A model generated the notes under the pieces. That model saw only the letters and a list, made by a program, of their open reading frames with translations. It did no database searches and was not told where the DNA came from. 64,000 nucleotides of DNA from contig NZ_JWIC01000008.1 in NCBI RefSeq assembly GCF_000814765.1, positions 69,501 to 133,500 on the forward strand, given 5' to 3'. A program made the translations under genes and the position numbers. Below are positions 27,076 to 37,600 of the stretch, piece after piece. The DNA comes from Pseudoalteromonas luteoviolacea (lineage in GTDB: Bacteria > Pseudomonadota > Gammaproteobacteria > Enterobacterales > Alteromonadaceae). Every line of letters starts with the position of its first letter. Position 1 is the first letter of the stretch.

Positions 27076-28742
27076 GCTTACCGCATAATATATTTCGAGC
27101 TGTTTATGCTGAGTCAGATATAGCGCGTTATAAAGGAAACCCTTTCATTGAGGCACTACCTGCAATAAGTACAATTAGAGACATCAAAAGTAAGCTTGAA
27201 GGGAAAGTAATATATAACCCAACTGCGAGTTATCTCGATGCAAGGCAAAGAGCGCATGAGTTATGTGGGTTACTAGATGACTTTTTTCAGCCTTTATCCA
27301 TGCATGTTGCGCTTGAAGAAAAGATATCTCTAATGATGAGAGGGGGCTATGTTGCAAGAAACATAGAAACTGGCCAATTACAGCAGCATTTACAAAATGG
27401 CTATGAGCGAATGATGACAGGTGATATTACCAGTTTTCGTTTCGCTGAAGCGCCCTCTACGGCTCGATGCTTGTCACTTATAGGTTGCTCTGGAAGTGGT
27501 AAAAGCTCAAGTGTGATGCGCATTTTAGCCACTTACCCTCAGGCTATTTATCATGAGAAATACAATACATATCAACTGTCGTATTTGCGTATAGAGTGCC
27601 CTGTAGATGGTTCTTTAAAAAGTTTATGCTTAAACTTTTTCCAAGAGGTAGATAAACATTTACATACAGACCTAACTGAGCGATATGGACGCAAAAGACA
27701 CAGTACAGAAGTGCTTTTGTCTTTCATGGCGCAAGTAGCAAACCAATATGCCATTGGCGTTCTCGTTATTGATGAAATCCAGCGCTTAAGTCGCAAACAA
27801 AAAGCAGGACAAGAGCGAATGCTCGAGTTTTTTGTAGCCTTGGTGAATATTATTGGTGTGCCTGTTATTTTGGTTGGTACTCCCAAAGCAAGACCTATTT
27901 TTGAACTTGAATTGCAATCGGCAAGAAGAAGTACAGGAATTGGTTCAATGGTTTGGGAGCCTCTACCGCAAAATAAAAATAAGATTGATAAGGTGACAGG
28001 TAAGCCAAAACCTTCGGAGTGGCGGTTGCTGACTGATAAACTTTGGCAGTACCAGTGGCTTATTCATCGTGATGAGCCACTAACCGAAGAGATCCGCAAT
28101 ACTTGGTTTGAGCTATCACAAGGCGTGCTAGATATTGTTGTGAAGTTATTCGTATTAGCACAACTTCGCGCAATAGTTACTGGTGTTGAAAGGTTATCTT
28201 CAAAATTACTCATTAAAGTATACGAATCTGAATTACAGCCAATCCACCCTATGATTGAGGCGCTTAAATCAGGTAAAGCAGCCACTATCGCTAAATATTC
28301 AGATTTAAAATACAAAGCAATCGATAAACGCTTACTAGAACTTAGTAAGCAAATTTCGGAAATAGAGATATCAAAAACAGAAACGTTACCTTTTGCGAGT
28401 AACTCTGAAGGGGTGAGGCTTTATAACCTACTGTTAGGTATGGGCTGCGAATCTAGTTTACTAGTTCCTTTAGTGCAAAGAGCAATAACAGAACACCCAA
28501 ATTTACAAGTCAGAGCGCTTATTCCACTTGTTCTTGAGTGGTATGAACAAAAACCAAATGAAACAGAAGAGATAAAGGAAAAGCCAAGGCTGGTCAATGC
28601 AAAAAATTGGCATACGTTACCTAGTGATGACTTACGTTATGGCTACTCTCAACACAAAAAGCGCTCTGCGGAACTACATCAGTTTTATAAACAACAAGGA
28701 AATGTATTTGATATGACATCATGGCTTAAAAAAAGCATTTAA
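27072..28742 (+). CDS. tnsC: Tn7-like AAA+ regulator TnsC
   Basis: A 556-residue AAA+ ATPase that links the target selectors (TnsD or TnsE) to the TnsAB transposase and provides target immunity. Walker A is GCSGSGKSS (about residues 138-146), Walker B is GVLVIDEIQRLS (about 229), and the sensor-1 region VILVGTPKARP follows. Length matches Tn7 TnsC. It overlaps tnsB by 4 bp and is followed after one base by tniQ. Confidence 0.95.
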   Translation: MSLPHNIFRAVYAESDIARYKGNPFIEALPAISTIRDIKSKLEGKVIYNPTASYLDARQRAHELCGLLDDFFQPLSMHVALEEKISLMMRGGYVARNIETGQLQQHLQNGYERMMTGDITSFRFAEAPSTARCLSLIGCSGSGKSSSVMRILATYPQAIYHEKYNTYQLSYLRIECPVDGSLKSLCLNFFQEVDKHLHTDLTERYGRKRHSTEVLLSFMAQVANQYAIGVLVIDEIQRLSRKQKAGQERMLEFFVALVNIIGVPVILVGTPKARPIFELELQSARRSTGIGSMVWEPLPQNKNKIDKVTGKPKPSEWRLLTDKLWQYQWLIHRDEPLTEEIRNTWFELSQGVLDIVVKLFVLAQLRAIVTGVERLSSKLLIKVYESELQPIHPMIEALKSGKAATIAKYSDLKYKAIDKRLLELSKQISEIEISKTETLPFASNSEGVRLYNLLLGMGCESSLLVPLVQRAITEHPNLQVRALIPLVLEWYEQKPNETEEIKEKPRLVNAKNWHTLPSDDLRYGYSQHKKRSAELHQFYKQQGNVFDMTSWLKKSI

Positions 28743-28743
28743 C

Positions 28744-30261
28744 ATGGCATGTTTACCCATACCTTACCCAGATGAATTGCTTTATAGCGTTATAGGGAGG
28801 TATGGGGTTCATACACTAACTACTTCACCAAAGCAGCTATTGGATGATGTGTTTCAAAATAGACAAATTGTTGCTTCAGTAGCCTTTCAAGGGCATTTAG
28901 GTAAGATCTCATCACATTATCAAGGTAATCCTAACTTAACCCCGCACAAGCTTTTACAGAAGCATACGCTTTACCCCCTATATGCGCCTTTTGTACATCC
29001 AGAGAAGGCTTACCTCTCAAAACAGGCCTTGTTAAAAGATGAGTCTCACTCAGCCGATGTGCAATTAGGTAAAGCTGCGTCATGCGTAAAGAGCCCGGTA
29101 TATTTAAGGTATTGTCCTGATTGTGTAAGTGAGCAATTAAATAGATATGGCGAAGCATTCTGGCAACGCGGTTTGCAAATACCAGGCATGTCTGTTTGTC
29201 CCAAACATGCTTGTATTTTATTGAATAGTAATGTGCAGATTAGTGGACTACACAAGCATGAATTCATTGCTTTAAACCCAAGCTCATTGCAAAGCGGAGT
29301 TATCCAATATGGCAGCAGTAAGCAGCTATCACTTGCTACAAATGCAGTAAGATTTTTAGAGTTAAAAGCACTAAAGATATATCCAGAGCAATGGACTTTA
29401 TTCTACAAAAAGCTCGCGTTAGAGCGTGGTTACTACCATGGCGAGCATATTGATCATGATAGGGTTCTTGAACAGGTAGAAAGCTATTGGCAAAGTAACT
29501 TCTTGGAGCAATTAGGTTTAAAAGTGGATGCTTGCAAAGACACTAATTGGCTTAGGTCTATATTCAGAAAGCATAGGAAGTCATTTAGTTACCTTCAACA
29601 CTTATTAGTTTGGCAAGCTTTCTTTGGTAATGGGTTAAATATCGAAGCGGTTCTAAGAAAAGCCTCTAACCAAAGTTTAGATAAGTCGCCTGAAAGTTAT
29701 GATTCGGCTCAAGAGGTAGTAATAGATAAAAATAAAAGAGCACTTTGGCAGACCTCAGCAACTAAATTAGGCATTAAACAGGCTAGGTTATTAGGGTTTG
29801 GCAGCCTTTATGCCTGGCTATATCGGCATGATAAAAAGTGGCTTTTGGATACTAACTCTAAACTAGGTCTGCCAACTGTAAGCATTAATAAGCGAGTTAA
29901 TTGGAAGGCAAGAGACTTATGTTATGTGAAGCGATTTATCAGTCTTCGCAACCAGACTGAAATGCATTTAGAGTCGGAGCACTTTTCAAAAAATTGGTAC
30001 TTTATCAACGCTGATATTTCTTTATCTCAGATCAAACATATTGATAAGTTACCATTATGTAAATTGTTTTTGGCTAAATATTGTGAAACTATAGAAGAGT
30101 ACCAATGCCGTCGTATCGCTGTGGCATACATCAAAAGTGAAAGAAATCATCACGACTTAAGGAAATGGCGCATACTGCGATTCGCTCGGCTCAGTAAGGA
30201 TAGGATCTGCCCCCTAGCGGCAGAATTATTGGGATATGTAGTAGCGTATGACTCAAGCTGA
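28744..30261 (+). CDS. tnsD: TniQ-family target selector TnsD
   Basis: A 505-residue TniQ protein that recognises the end of glmS and directs insertion to attTn7. The start PIPYPDELLYSVIGRYGVHT is the TniQ hallmark. A zinc-finger set follows: YCPDC (about residue 124) and CPKHAC (about 155), with a distal helical DNA-binding region. The element actually sits at attTn7, so calling it TnsD rather than generic TniQ is well supported. It overlaps tnsE by 14 bp. Confidence 0.94.
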   Translation: MACLPIPYPDELLYSVIGRYGVHTLTTSPKQLLDDVFQNRQIVASVAFQGHLGKISSHYQGNPNLTPHKLLQKHTLYPLYAPFVHPEKAYLSKQALLKDESHSADVQLGKAASCVKSPVYLRYCPDCVSEQLNRYGEAFWQRGLQIPGMSVCPKHACILLNSNVQISGLHKHEFIALNPSSLQSGVIQYGSSKQLSLATNAVRFLELKALKIYPEQWTLFYKKLALERGYYHGEHIDHDRVLEQVESYWQSNFLEQLGLKVDACKDTNWLRSIFRKHRKSFSYLQHLLVWQAFFGNGLNIEAVLRKASNQSLDKSPESYDSAQEVVIDKNKRALWQTSATKLGIKQARLLGFGSLYAWLYRHDKKWLLDTNSKLGLPTVSINKRVNWKARDLCYVKRFISLRNQTEMHLESEHFSKNWYFINADISLSQIKHIDKLPLCKLFLAKYCETIEEYQCRRIAVAYIKSERNHHDLRKWRILRFARLSKDRICPLAAELLGYVVAYDSS

Positions 30262-31876
30262 TCGCTTTAAAACTCTGCCTGACAACGCAAGAATTCAAGG
30301 CATGGGTAATATTTTCAAATACCACGATCGTAAAACGTGGGATATTGGCGTTCGCTTTAAAAATACCACGCGTAAATCACTTAAGCTCAGCCAGCTACCA
30401 TACCTAAGTCGACAAGTTGTTCTAAATCAAACTGTATCAGCCATTCCCCCAGGTTATCCTATAGAGTTTACTTTGCCTGCGCGAGCTTTGTGGCAGACGG
30501 CCTTAGTTGGAGAGTCAGAGCTAGTAAAGTTCAAACTAGGAGATGAGCAGTCTCAAATATGCTTTAAGTTTAGCTATGATGATAAGACGATATTTTTACC
30601 TCAGTTAGAATTAGCCAGAGCCTTGTTTTTCACAAATAACTACTTGGCAAATGCTGCGCTAGTTAGTAATGCGCTCGACTTTGAGTTTGATGTTGATTAT
30701 AGCCCCGAACAAGACGATGAGGAGTTTCCTCTCGATATAGTTATTAATGCCCTACCGACAACACAATGCCCAAAAATATTATTTGAGAATGAAGGCTTTA
30801 AGCATCAACTCGCTTGGATATTGCTTAATAGAGACATAAAAAATTCATTCAACAGCATCTATCAGTATTTTTCTCAAGAGCTAGTTACGACACCTAAATA
30901 CCAACATTGGACATTTCGGTTTGAACCGCCTGAGTTAGAAGGGGTAAAAGTAGTAGCAAGAGGTTGGAAGTCTTCAGATGCAAGTACATGGTTTATAAAT
31001 CGAATCGAGTTGTTAAATGGTTTGTTCTTTCCAGACATTGCAGATATTGGTTTTTCTCATCCCAGAACAATTGGAAGAAAGTCAGGCTCTGAAAGTGGTA
31101 AGGGTGGGACTTACCCACAACTGCCGACACAAAGAGAAATAGATGAAGATAGTGATGGGAGTGAAGATAACGAATCAGCATTGATTTTTTGTGATGCAAC
31201 GCAGCGCATATATAACAGAGTCCCACGTACTCGAAAAGTCTATGCAAAAACTAAAAAGGGTTCTGGCAGTAAAGAGAACGAAGATAAGCCCAATCCCTTA
31301 CCACCTGAAGTTAGCACCGAAGATCCAAACTCACGAGGTGATACACCTAGGGCCGCTGTCGATGGTTTGGATGATCAAACAGATAATACTCATTTGTACC
31401 TCAATAAGTTTGATAGCTTTTTCAAAATGCTAGAGATATTAGAAAAAGAGTATGGTTTTAATCAAAGTAAACCGATTGTTCGTAAGCTACCAGAAGTAGG
31501 TCGCAGCAAAAGTCATATGATGGAAAATGGTTCTGCTCGATGTATGGCGATTGTAAAAGTTGAGTATCAAAACGAAGGTTACTTCTTATTAGAGGTGGAC
31601 ACCTCAGATGGAAGAGCTTCTATTGCCACCAAAGTCATTTCAGCGCGTGCATTAGCATTAAAAGGTAAATTGCGTGACTTTATAGTAGAGATCGAAAGAG
31701 GATTGCTTAGTAACCAATTTTGTTGGCCGAAGAGATATTTTGATGAGCTTGTTGGTGAGGGTAATCATAAGGGCATTTCGCATCAGAAATCTAAAAATGA
31801 AGGAAAATTAAGTGATGAAGAGATGAACAGGTGGGCTGTTCGGTTCATTAGTGTATTAACTCACTTATTTAACTAG
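30248..31876 (+). CDS. tnsE: TnsE, target selector for conjugal plasmids / lagging strand
   Basis: A 542-residue homologue of Tn7 TnsE, which directs insertion into replicating mobile DNA by binding the sliding clamp and DNA. The C-terminal conserved part (about 400-520) contains SKSHMMENGSARCMAIVKVEY, LEVDTSDGRAS and FCWPKRYFDEL. A low-complexity acidic/Ser-rich linker lies near residues 280-375. It is the last gene of the tns operon. Its presence means the element keeps both Tn7 pathways: the safe attTn7 site and horizontal spread on plasmids. Confidence 0.93.
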   Translation: MTQADRFKTLPDNARIQGMGNIFKYHDRKTWDIGVRFKNTTRKSLKLSQLPYLSRQVVLNQTVSAIPPGYPIEFTLPARALWQTALVGESELVKFKLGDEQSQICFKFSYDDKTIFLPQLELARALFFTNNYLANAALVSNALDFEFDVDYSPEQDDEEFPLDIVINALPTTQCPKILFENEGFKHQLAWILLNRDIKNSFNSIYQYFSQELVTTPKYQHWTFRFEPPELEGVKVVARGWKSSDASTWFINRIELLNGLFFPDIADIGFSHPRTIGRKSGSESGKGGTYPQLPTQREIDEDSDGSEDNESALIFCDATQRIYNRVPRTRKVYAKTKKGSGSKENEDKPNPLPPEVSTEDPNSRGDTPRAAVDGLDDQTDNTHLYLNKFDSFFKMLEILEKEYGFNQSKPIVRKLPEVGRSKSHMMENGSARCMAIVKVEYQNEGYFLLEVDTSDGRASIATKVISARALALKGKLRDFIVEIERGLLSNQFCWPKRYFDELVGEGNHKGISHQKSKNEGKLSDEEMNRWAVRFISVLTHLFN

Positions 31877-32022
31877 TGTTAAGGAATATGTGATAGGAAT
31901 AGGGGGAGGTGAACTGTATTCCGATAGCGCTCTTTTGAAGAAATTCAAAATATTTTAGACATTGTTTTTGCGTTTGATTTTGAAATGTGCGAGTGCATAC
32001 CCGCACGCGAATAGAGAGATTT

Positions 32023-34593
32023 CTAGAAATCTATGTCGTCATAATTTTCATACTCGGTATTTGCATATTTAGTATCGTTATCGGGTTCAACCTTTTTCGG
32101 CTTGTCAGAAGCACAAGTTTCGAATTGAGTCATGCTGGCATACTCTTTAGCATGTTGAAAGATGAATGGGTAAACTGTCGTTTGCCGATTACGAACTGAC
32201 ATTGACAGGAACCAGTGATCCATGTCTTCAATAAGCCCAAAATTAGTGATGAGTTTGTAAATCTTGCTGAAGCCTTCTTGTGAGCCAGCTCTGAAAGAGC
32301 CCACACTGCCGGCGCAATAACACTTGTCAGAACGACTGAACATGAAGCCTTCTTGATGAGCAACAAGGTCTTTCATTTCTGAAGTTTTGATTCCAGAGTA
32401 CCAGCGTATACCAAGTTCTTGCTCAATCACATATAGGATGATGTTTTTATCGTTATTGCTAAGACGCTTACCGATCCTTGGCTTGAACTTCTTGAAACAT
32501 TCTCGAACTTGGTGGTAGTAAAAACAATCTGCTTCTGAACTTTCAAGCATACTGGTGACAGTATTAACCACATTCTCGGACACGCCTGAGCGAGTGATGT
32601 ACTCCTTGAACCAAGAGCGGCTAACAGATTCCTTGCGACCAGCAATCAAGCTGTGGCGGTATGTCTCCAATTTTTCATGATCTGGCATGGCGTTAGCGCT
32701 GGTTCTGACGAAAACCATGTAGTGGCCTGTCTCGAAGTTGAACATGAAAGGGTGGCGATGGTGAGTGTATTTAACTCTGCCATTCTCGGAGGTTTTCTTC
32801 TTGCCAAATACCAGGTGGCAGTGGCCACCCAATTGATACTGAATATCCTCCAGCTTAGATTCTGAAAGCTCTTCAAATTTCAACTTCATACTATCTGTAG
32901 TCACAGCACAATAACGATAACCAGAGAAAGGAGTATCTTCTCCCTCGATTTCCTCAGTCAGATCCTCTCCTTCTTCAAGTGTGACTTCATCATCGCTTGA
33001 TTCATTCTTTTTAGTTTTGACTCTGAACGGGTAAATAAAGGAAAAGTCCTCGGGAAGCTTTCCGGTTTTACGGTCAATAAAGAGCTGATTACTATGAACT
33101 TCTAGCTTAAGATGTAGTTGTGCCAACAGGCAATCTAGCATCGCACAGCCGCCAGTTACAATCTCCTTTTCCTTTTTATATTCTCGGCCAGCTAGAAGCG
33201 GTACTTCATTAATCACTTGGTCGTCAAGATCGCGAACCTTCAAGGTACGAAACAAAGAACCGTATTCCACAGACTGAATGATTTTATCTGGATTGGTGCT
33301 CTTGTAGTCTGCATATGGATCTTCCAAACCTTTGTGCCGTCTATAATACCCTTCACCTTCAGTGACAAGCAGGATAAGCTCTGGTTTTCCATCTGTATTC
33401 TTCTGTTCACCAATAAGGTATTTAATATTGCCTTGTTTCTTACATTTTTGAATTTTGTAGCTGTAAGATGAAAGCTCTTCAAGTTGAGCTATATGCTCTG
33501 GAAGAATGGTCTTGTCGGTAGTCTTGTTAACAATACGAATGTTGTACTCAGACAAGACTTGCATGATTGCCTTGTACTCATTATTGCTCTTTGTCTTTAG
33601 TTTGACGCCAGAGTAGCAGCGGTCAAATTCAGTTCTTCCAAAAGCAACACTAGTAGAGCCAGCATAGATTTCAGACAGGTCATCTAAGAATGTGTATGCG
33701 TGTGCAGCTCGGCTGGTATCAGGACTGCTCTCATTTACATCGCCTTTGGCATTCATTTTGATTTTGTCATGGTCAATTACGTAGGCATCAGTTCGGTTGT
33801 TGGTGTAGTCTTCGATGCTACCTTTGACATAAACGTCGTTGCTGCTGGATTTGGTCTTGCCACCTTTTTTGGTTGGCACAACGAACCCATGTTCACCTAG
33901 CTTAAACTGCTCGCCATTTAACATTTTAGCTTTACGTTTAGCCATGTTCCGGCTTCGAGGTACAAACTTCTCAACATCAGAAAGCAGGGTAAATGTTACA
34001 GTGGTTGCATTGAAAATATTGCCTGAGGGCACATTGTTAGCTGACATTGTCCAATCAGGGCTAATCTTTGACTCAATACAGACAACCACATTTACGCCAT
34101 TTTCCTTGTGTTCTGAATACGCTGCCCGATAGTACTTTTCGTTATTGTAGAACGCCCTACGCTCACTGACGATCTCCTTGCTCATCAAGGATGGCAATGC
34201 ATTGCTGATTAAGATCATTTGAATGAATTCATGCCGAGGATTAATAAACGGCAATTCTTCACAGGTCACCTTAAGACTAACGTTACCACAGACAATCGTT
34301 CCGGACTCCCCTTTTTTTGTCATGAAAAAATGTGCTTTTCCTTTCTTGTAATGGAACGATGACAGCACGCTCCCGCTTTTATTCAGAATAGCGGATGACT
34401 CGATAACTAACTCTCGGTACTCTGCCTTTGATGTAGCATGTATCTCGATATAGCCAAAATCAAAGTGCTCATTGAAGTAGCCGCAATCGATATCAACCTT
34501 TTGAACAAGATTGCTTGTATATACGGATTTGGGAGCAACCAGAGCCTTCTCCGGTGCTGATGACATTGCTTTAAACTGTAACTTTTTTTCCAT
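32023..34593 (-). CDS. Unknown 856-aa protein, third gene of the ParB/helicase operon
   Basis: I do not recognise a family. It is a large soluble protein without signal peptide or membrane helix. It is beta-rich at the N-terminus, has a basic linker (RNMAKRKAKMLNGEQ, KKGGKTKSSSND), a central region with ILLVTEGEGYYRRHKGLEDPY and an acidic low-complexity loop (EEGEDLTEEIEGEDT). The C-terminal part has GHCHLVFGKKK, YTHHRHPFMFNFETGHYMVFVRT, CYCAG and an acidic Tyr/Asp-rich tail. The large size and central/C-terminal layout could fit a diverged nucleic-acid-guided or nuclease protein, but no catalytic set is legible. It lies 40 bp after the helicase gene in the same operon, so it probably acts with it. 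Confidence 0.75.
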   Translation of the reverse strand: MEKKLQFKAMSSAPEKALVAPKSVYTSNLVQKVDIDCGYFNEHFDFGYIEIHATSKAEYRELVIESSAILNKSGSVLSSFHYKKGKAHFFMTKKGESGTIVCGNVSLKVTCEELPFINPRHEFIQMILISNALPSLMSKEIVSERRAFYNNEKYYRAAYSEHKENGVNVVVCIESKISPDWTMSANNVPSGNIFNATTVTFTLLSDVEKFVPRSRNMAKRKAKMLNGEQFKLGEHGFVVPTKKGGKTKSSSNDVYVKGSIEDYTNNRTDAYVIDHDKIKMNAKGDVNESSPDTSRAAHAYTFLDDLSEIYAGSTSVAFGRTEFDRCYSGVKLKTKSNNEYKAIMQVLSEYNIRIVNKTTDKTILPEHIAQLEELSSYSYKIQKCKKQGNIKYLIGEQKNTDGKPELILLVTEGEGYYRRHKGLEDPYADYKSTNPDKIIQSVEYGSLFRTLKVRDLDDQVINEVPLLAGREYKKEKEIVTGGCAMLDCLLAQLHLKLEVHSNQLFIDRKTGKLPEDFSFIYPFRVKTKKNESSDDEVTLEEGEDLTEEIEGEDTPFSGYRYCAVTTDSMKLKFEELSESKLEDIQYQLGGHCHLVFGKKKTSENGRVKYTHHRHPFMFNFETGHYMVFVRTSANAMPDHEKLETYRHSLIAGRKESVSRSWFKEYITRSGVSENVVNTVTSMLESSEADCFYYHQVRECFKKFKPRIGKRLSNNDKNIILYVIEQELGIRWYSGIKTSEMKDLVAHQEGFMFSRSDKCYCAGSVGSFRAGSQEGFSKIYKLITNFGLIEDMDHWFLSMSVRNRQTTVYPFIFQHAKEYASMTQFETCASDKPKKVEPDNDTKYANTEYENYDDIDF

Positions 34594-34633
34594 CTCAAAA
34601 TGGCCAGCGATCGCACTGACCTCTCCTTAATGA

Positions 34634-37600
34634 TTAAACTTCTCGGGAAACAAACTTAGTGATTTCTGCAATATGCAGAGGCTGGAATGTAGTTTTATCC
34701 ATGATGCCTGGGACTTCCATGAAGTCAGCTGTCATGAATGAGGTCTTATTATTCTCGAAGGTTTTGTAAAGACACTCTTGCCTAGGGTCATTCTTGAACA
34801 TGTTGATGTAAATAATGTTTCGGATACCTGTTTTAAGCATTGTATCCTTCATCTTTTTTTCGGCACTATTCTTCAGAACGCGGCTGCAGTACCAAAACTT
34901 TACGTCCACTAATGCTTTGTTGCCATGACGATCTTCTATAACACCGTCCATTTTTTCCTCCAGACCATGAGGCAGTTTGCTCCACTTGAAGCCGTTGGCA
35001 CTCAAGATGGCCTCAACTGCCTGCTCAGCCAATGCAGGGCGATACACGTTGCAATAGACTGCCGGATTTACAATGTGAGTATTTGGTTTCCACTTCAGGC
35101 AGTAACCATTCTTACTGAAATGTTTACGAATATCACAGTTGCCCAGCATCACCCTAAGTTCAGAGGATAGTTCAGAAACCATCTTAGGTGTTTTTGTGGT
35201 TGTGAACATTTCGTAGTTATCAGCGTACTCAATCTCTGGTATGCCATCGTATGCATACTCAGCAACAGCATTACCCGCTGTATCTCTCGGCACTTCAATA
35301 TGAACGTATTGGAAGCGAGGGATCACTTCAGATTCAGAAATAGTCGGATTCTTCAGGACATATTCACGAAGCTCAGCCCACTTTTCAGCAACAGCATTGG
35401 CTCGTTCTCTGCGAGATTTTGCTTCCTGCTTTAGTTTTACCTTCAGTTTATCTACAACAATATTAGGTGGAACAGGCGCAGCCTTACCCTTAACAATCCG
35501 GTTTTTCATGTTTCTTAGAGTTGTTGTATAGTTGTCCCAAATGCCCTCTGAGCCGATTCTCATGCCACCTTCTATCGCATACTGCTGGGCCTCTTTGATA
35601 GATTCTTCGATAGATTTATATGTAGGCTCCCCTATTCGACTGATTATGCCGAACAGGTAATCGAGTACATCAGCATTTCTAAACGTTTCGTAGCGATAAT
35701 TGCCTAGTAGCTTTGGCACTTCGGTATTGAAGTGTTGAAGGCTCTTTTTGTTATCTGCGATAGCGGCTCGGCGTAATCTCTGTTCCGGATTTCCTATGCA
35801 GATAGCAGTTGTCATGCCGCTGTCATGAACAGTCACCGCCTCTTCACGGAGGGAGAAATACTCATGAGACAGCTCATGCTTCTGACGTTCATCATGAGCC
35901 AGAGCAGGCGCGAGAGCAGCATCAGCAAGGATTTGGACTTCTCTGGACTTCCAAGGGGTACGACCAGTCCTGCCTACTGCTTGTTCGATTATCATTTGGA
36001 TGCTGGCAAGATAGTCATCGCCATTTTCGAACGTCATTTTGGAGTGTTCACCGGATGCATAAGCAGATGCCAATACATTTGTCATCTTGCCTTTGTCGTT
36101 AGTGCTGAGTATGTAGCGGATAAACTTTCTGGCAATATGAGCATCAATGAAATGCCCTTCATACAAGCACATAATGTTATAAAGGCAGGCTATTTTGAAC
36201 TTAGTGTTTATATAATCTGAGTCGTCGTCATTGTCAGAAATATTGAACATATTTGATGGTCTAGCGAGATAAATACAGTCGGCATCCATTGTCCTTTTTT
36301 TCTGCTTGAAATCACTCTCATCCACATACACAAGACGATTCAAGTCATCATCGTGGAAGTAACAATCAGGATTTGTACCAGCCGCCATGCTTGCATAGGA
36401 AGTCATGACGATCGTTTTGATGTTAATCCTGCCATCTTCTCGCATCGTTTTTGTCAGCAGCTTTTGAAGATCGCCCCGACGCATTTTTTCAGCATTGATG
36501 GCAAAGTGAATATCGATCTTTTTACCATACTTTTCTTCAAGGAACTTAATCAGGTAGGTCTTGAAGAAACGTTTCTCTTTGGGAGTCTTGCCAAAGTTTC
36601 GGGTGCTGAATGTCAGCATGTATCTGTTGGTTGGGTGGGCAACAAATAGCTCTATGGCCTGCCACATCTTACTCAACTGGCTGGCTACATTCATCAGGTA
36701 GTCACTATTCTCCTTTTTGTGAGCTTCCTTAACCTCTTTATTAGTTTTATGATTCGTATCTTGATTTGAACCCTTCCTGCTCGGTGGCGGGAATGCTACA
36801 GCCAGCTTCATCAGCATCACATTACTGTCGGCAAAGAATTGTCCAAGAGTGTTTGGCTCATACTTGAGGAACCGGCTGGCAATATTCACATTGTGAGAAT
36901 CGTAGTCACGCTTTTGGCAGTAGAAGTTATAGATATCGAGACTTCTTTCCTTTGTGAACTCCACATAACGCTTGCCAAGCTGAGCCTTCAGAGTTACTTG
37001 GGAGAAATTGTGGATCTGGGATTTATTTCTAGCAGTAGCACTGATTGCAACTATCTGAGTACCTCGGCCAACTAAGGAGGCCATCCAGCCTGTTCCAGAG
37101 TGCGGGATGCTGTAGTTTTCAAAGTCGACAAAATTGTCACTTAAGCGAAGAATTGTGTCGAAAGAGCAACCTTGACCATGAAATCCACTACATATAATGG
37201 CTTCATCTTGGCCAAGCAGAGAGCCTGATCCACCCTGAGTACCGAAAAGCTTGTTCCGAATATCGGCTTTTACGCCATCGTCAATATTCAACTGGTATGT
37301 AAAGTCATTCAGGCAGCTTATCAATGACGGTTCTCTATCAACCTTCACCCACTGCTCACCTAGAACCAGCCTACCAGTCTTTTCAAACTCAGACTTTTGA
37401 GCCTTCAGCGCATTGACTTGAGTGTTGTGAGCGTCTTTTTTATTTTGATAAATCTTCCGAACAGCTTTAACTGACTTGCTAAGGAAAGTTTTGTATGCTT
37501 TGCTAAGAGAGTTAATGACCTTAGGGAAACCGTTTACAAATTCATTATCATCTCCGTCACTATCAGAGACCAGCTTCATTTGGAGGATGTTTTTGTTGAT

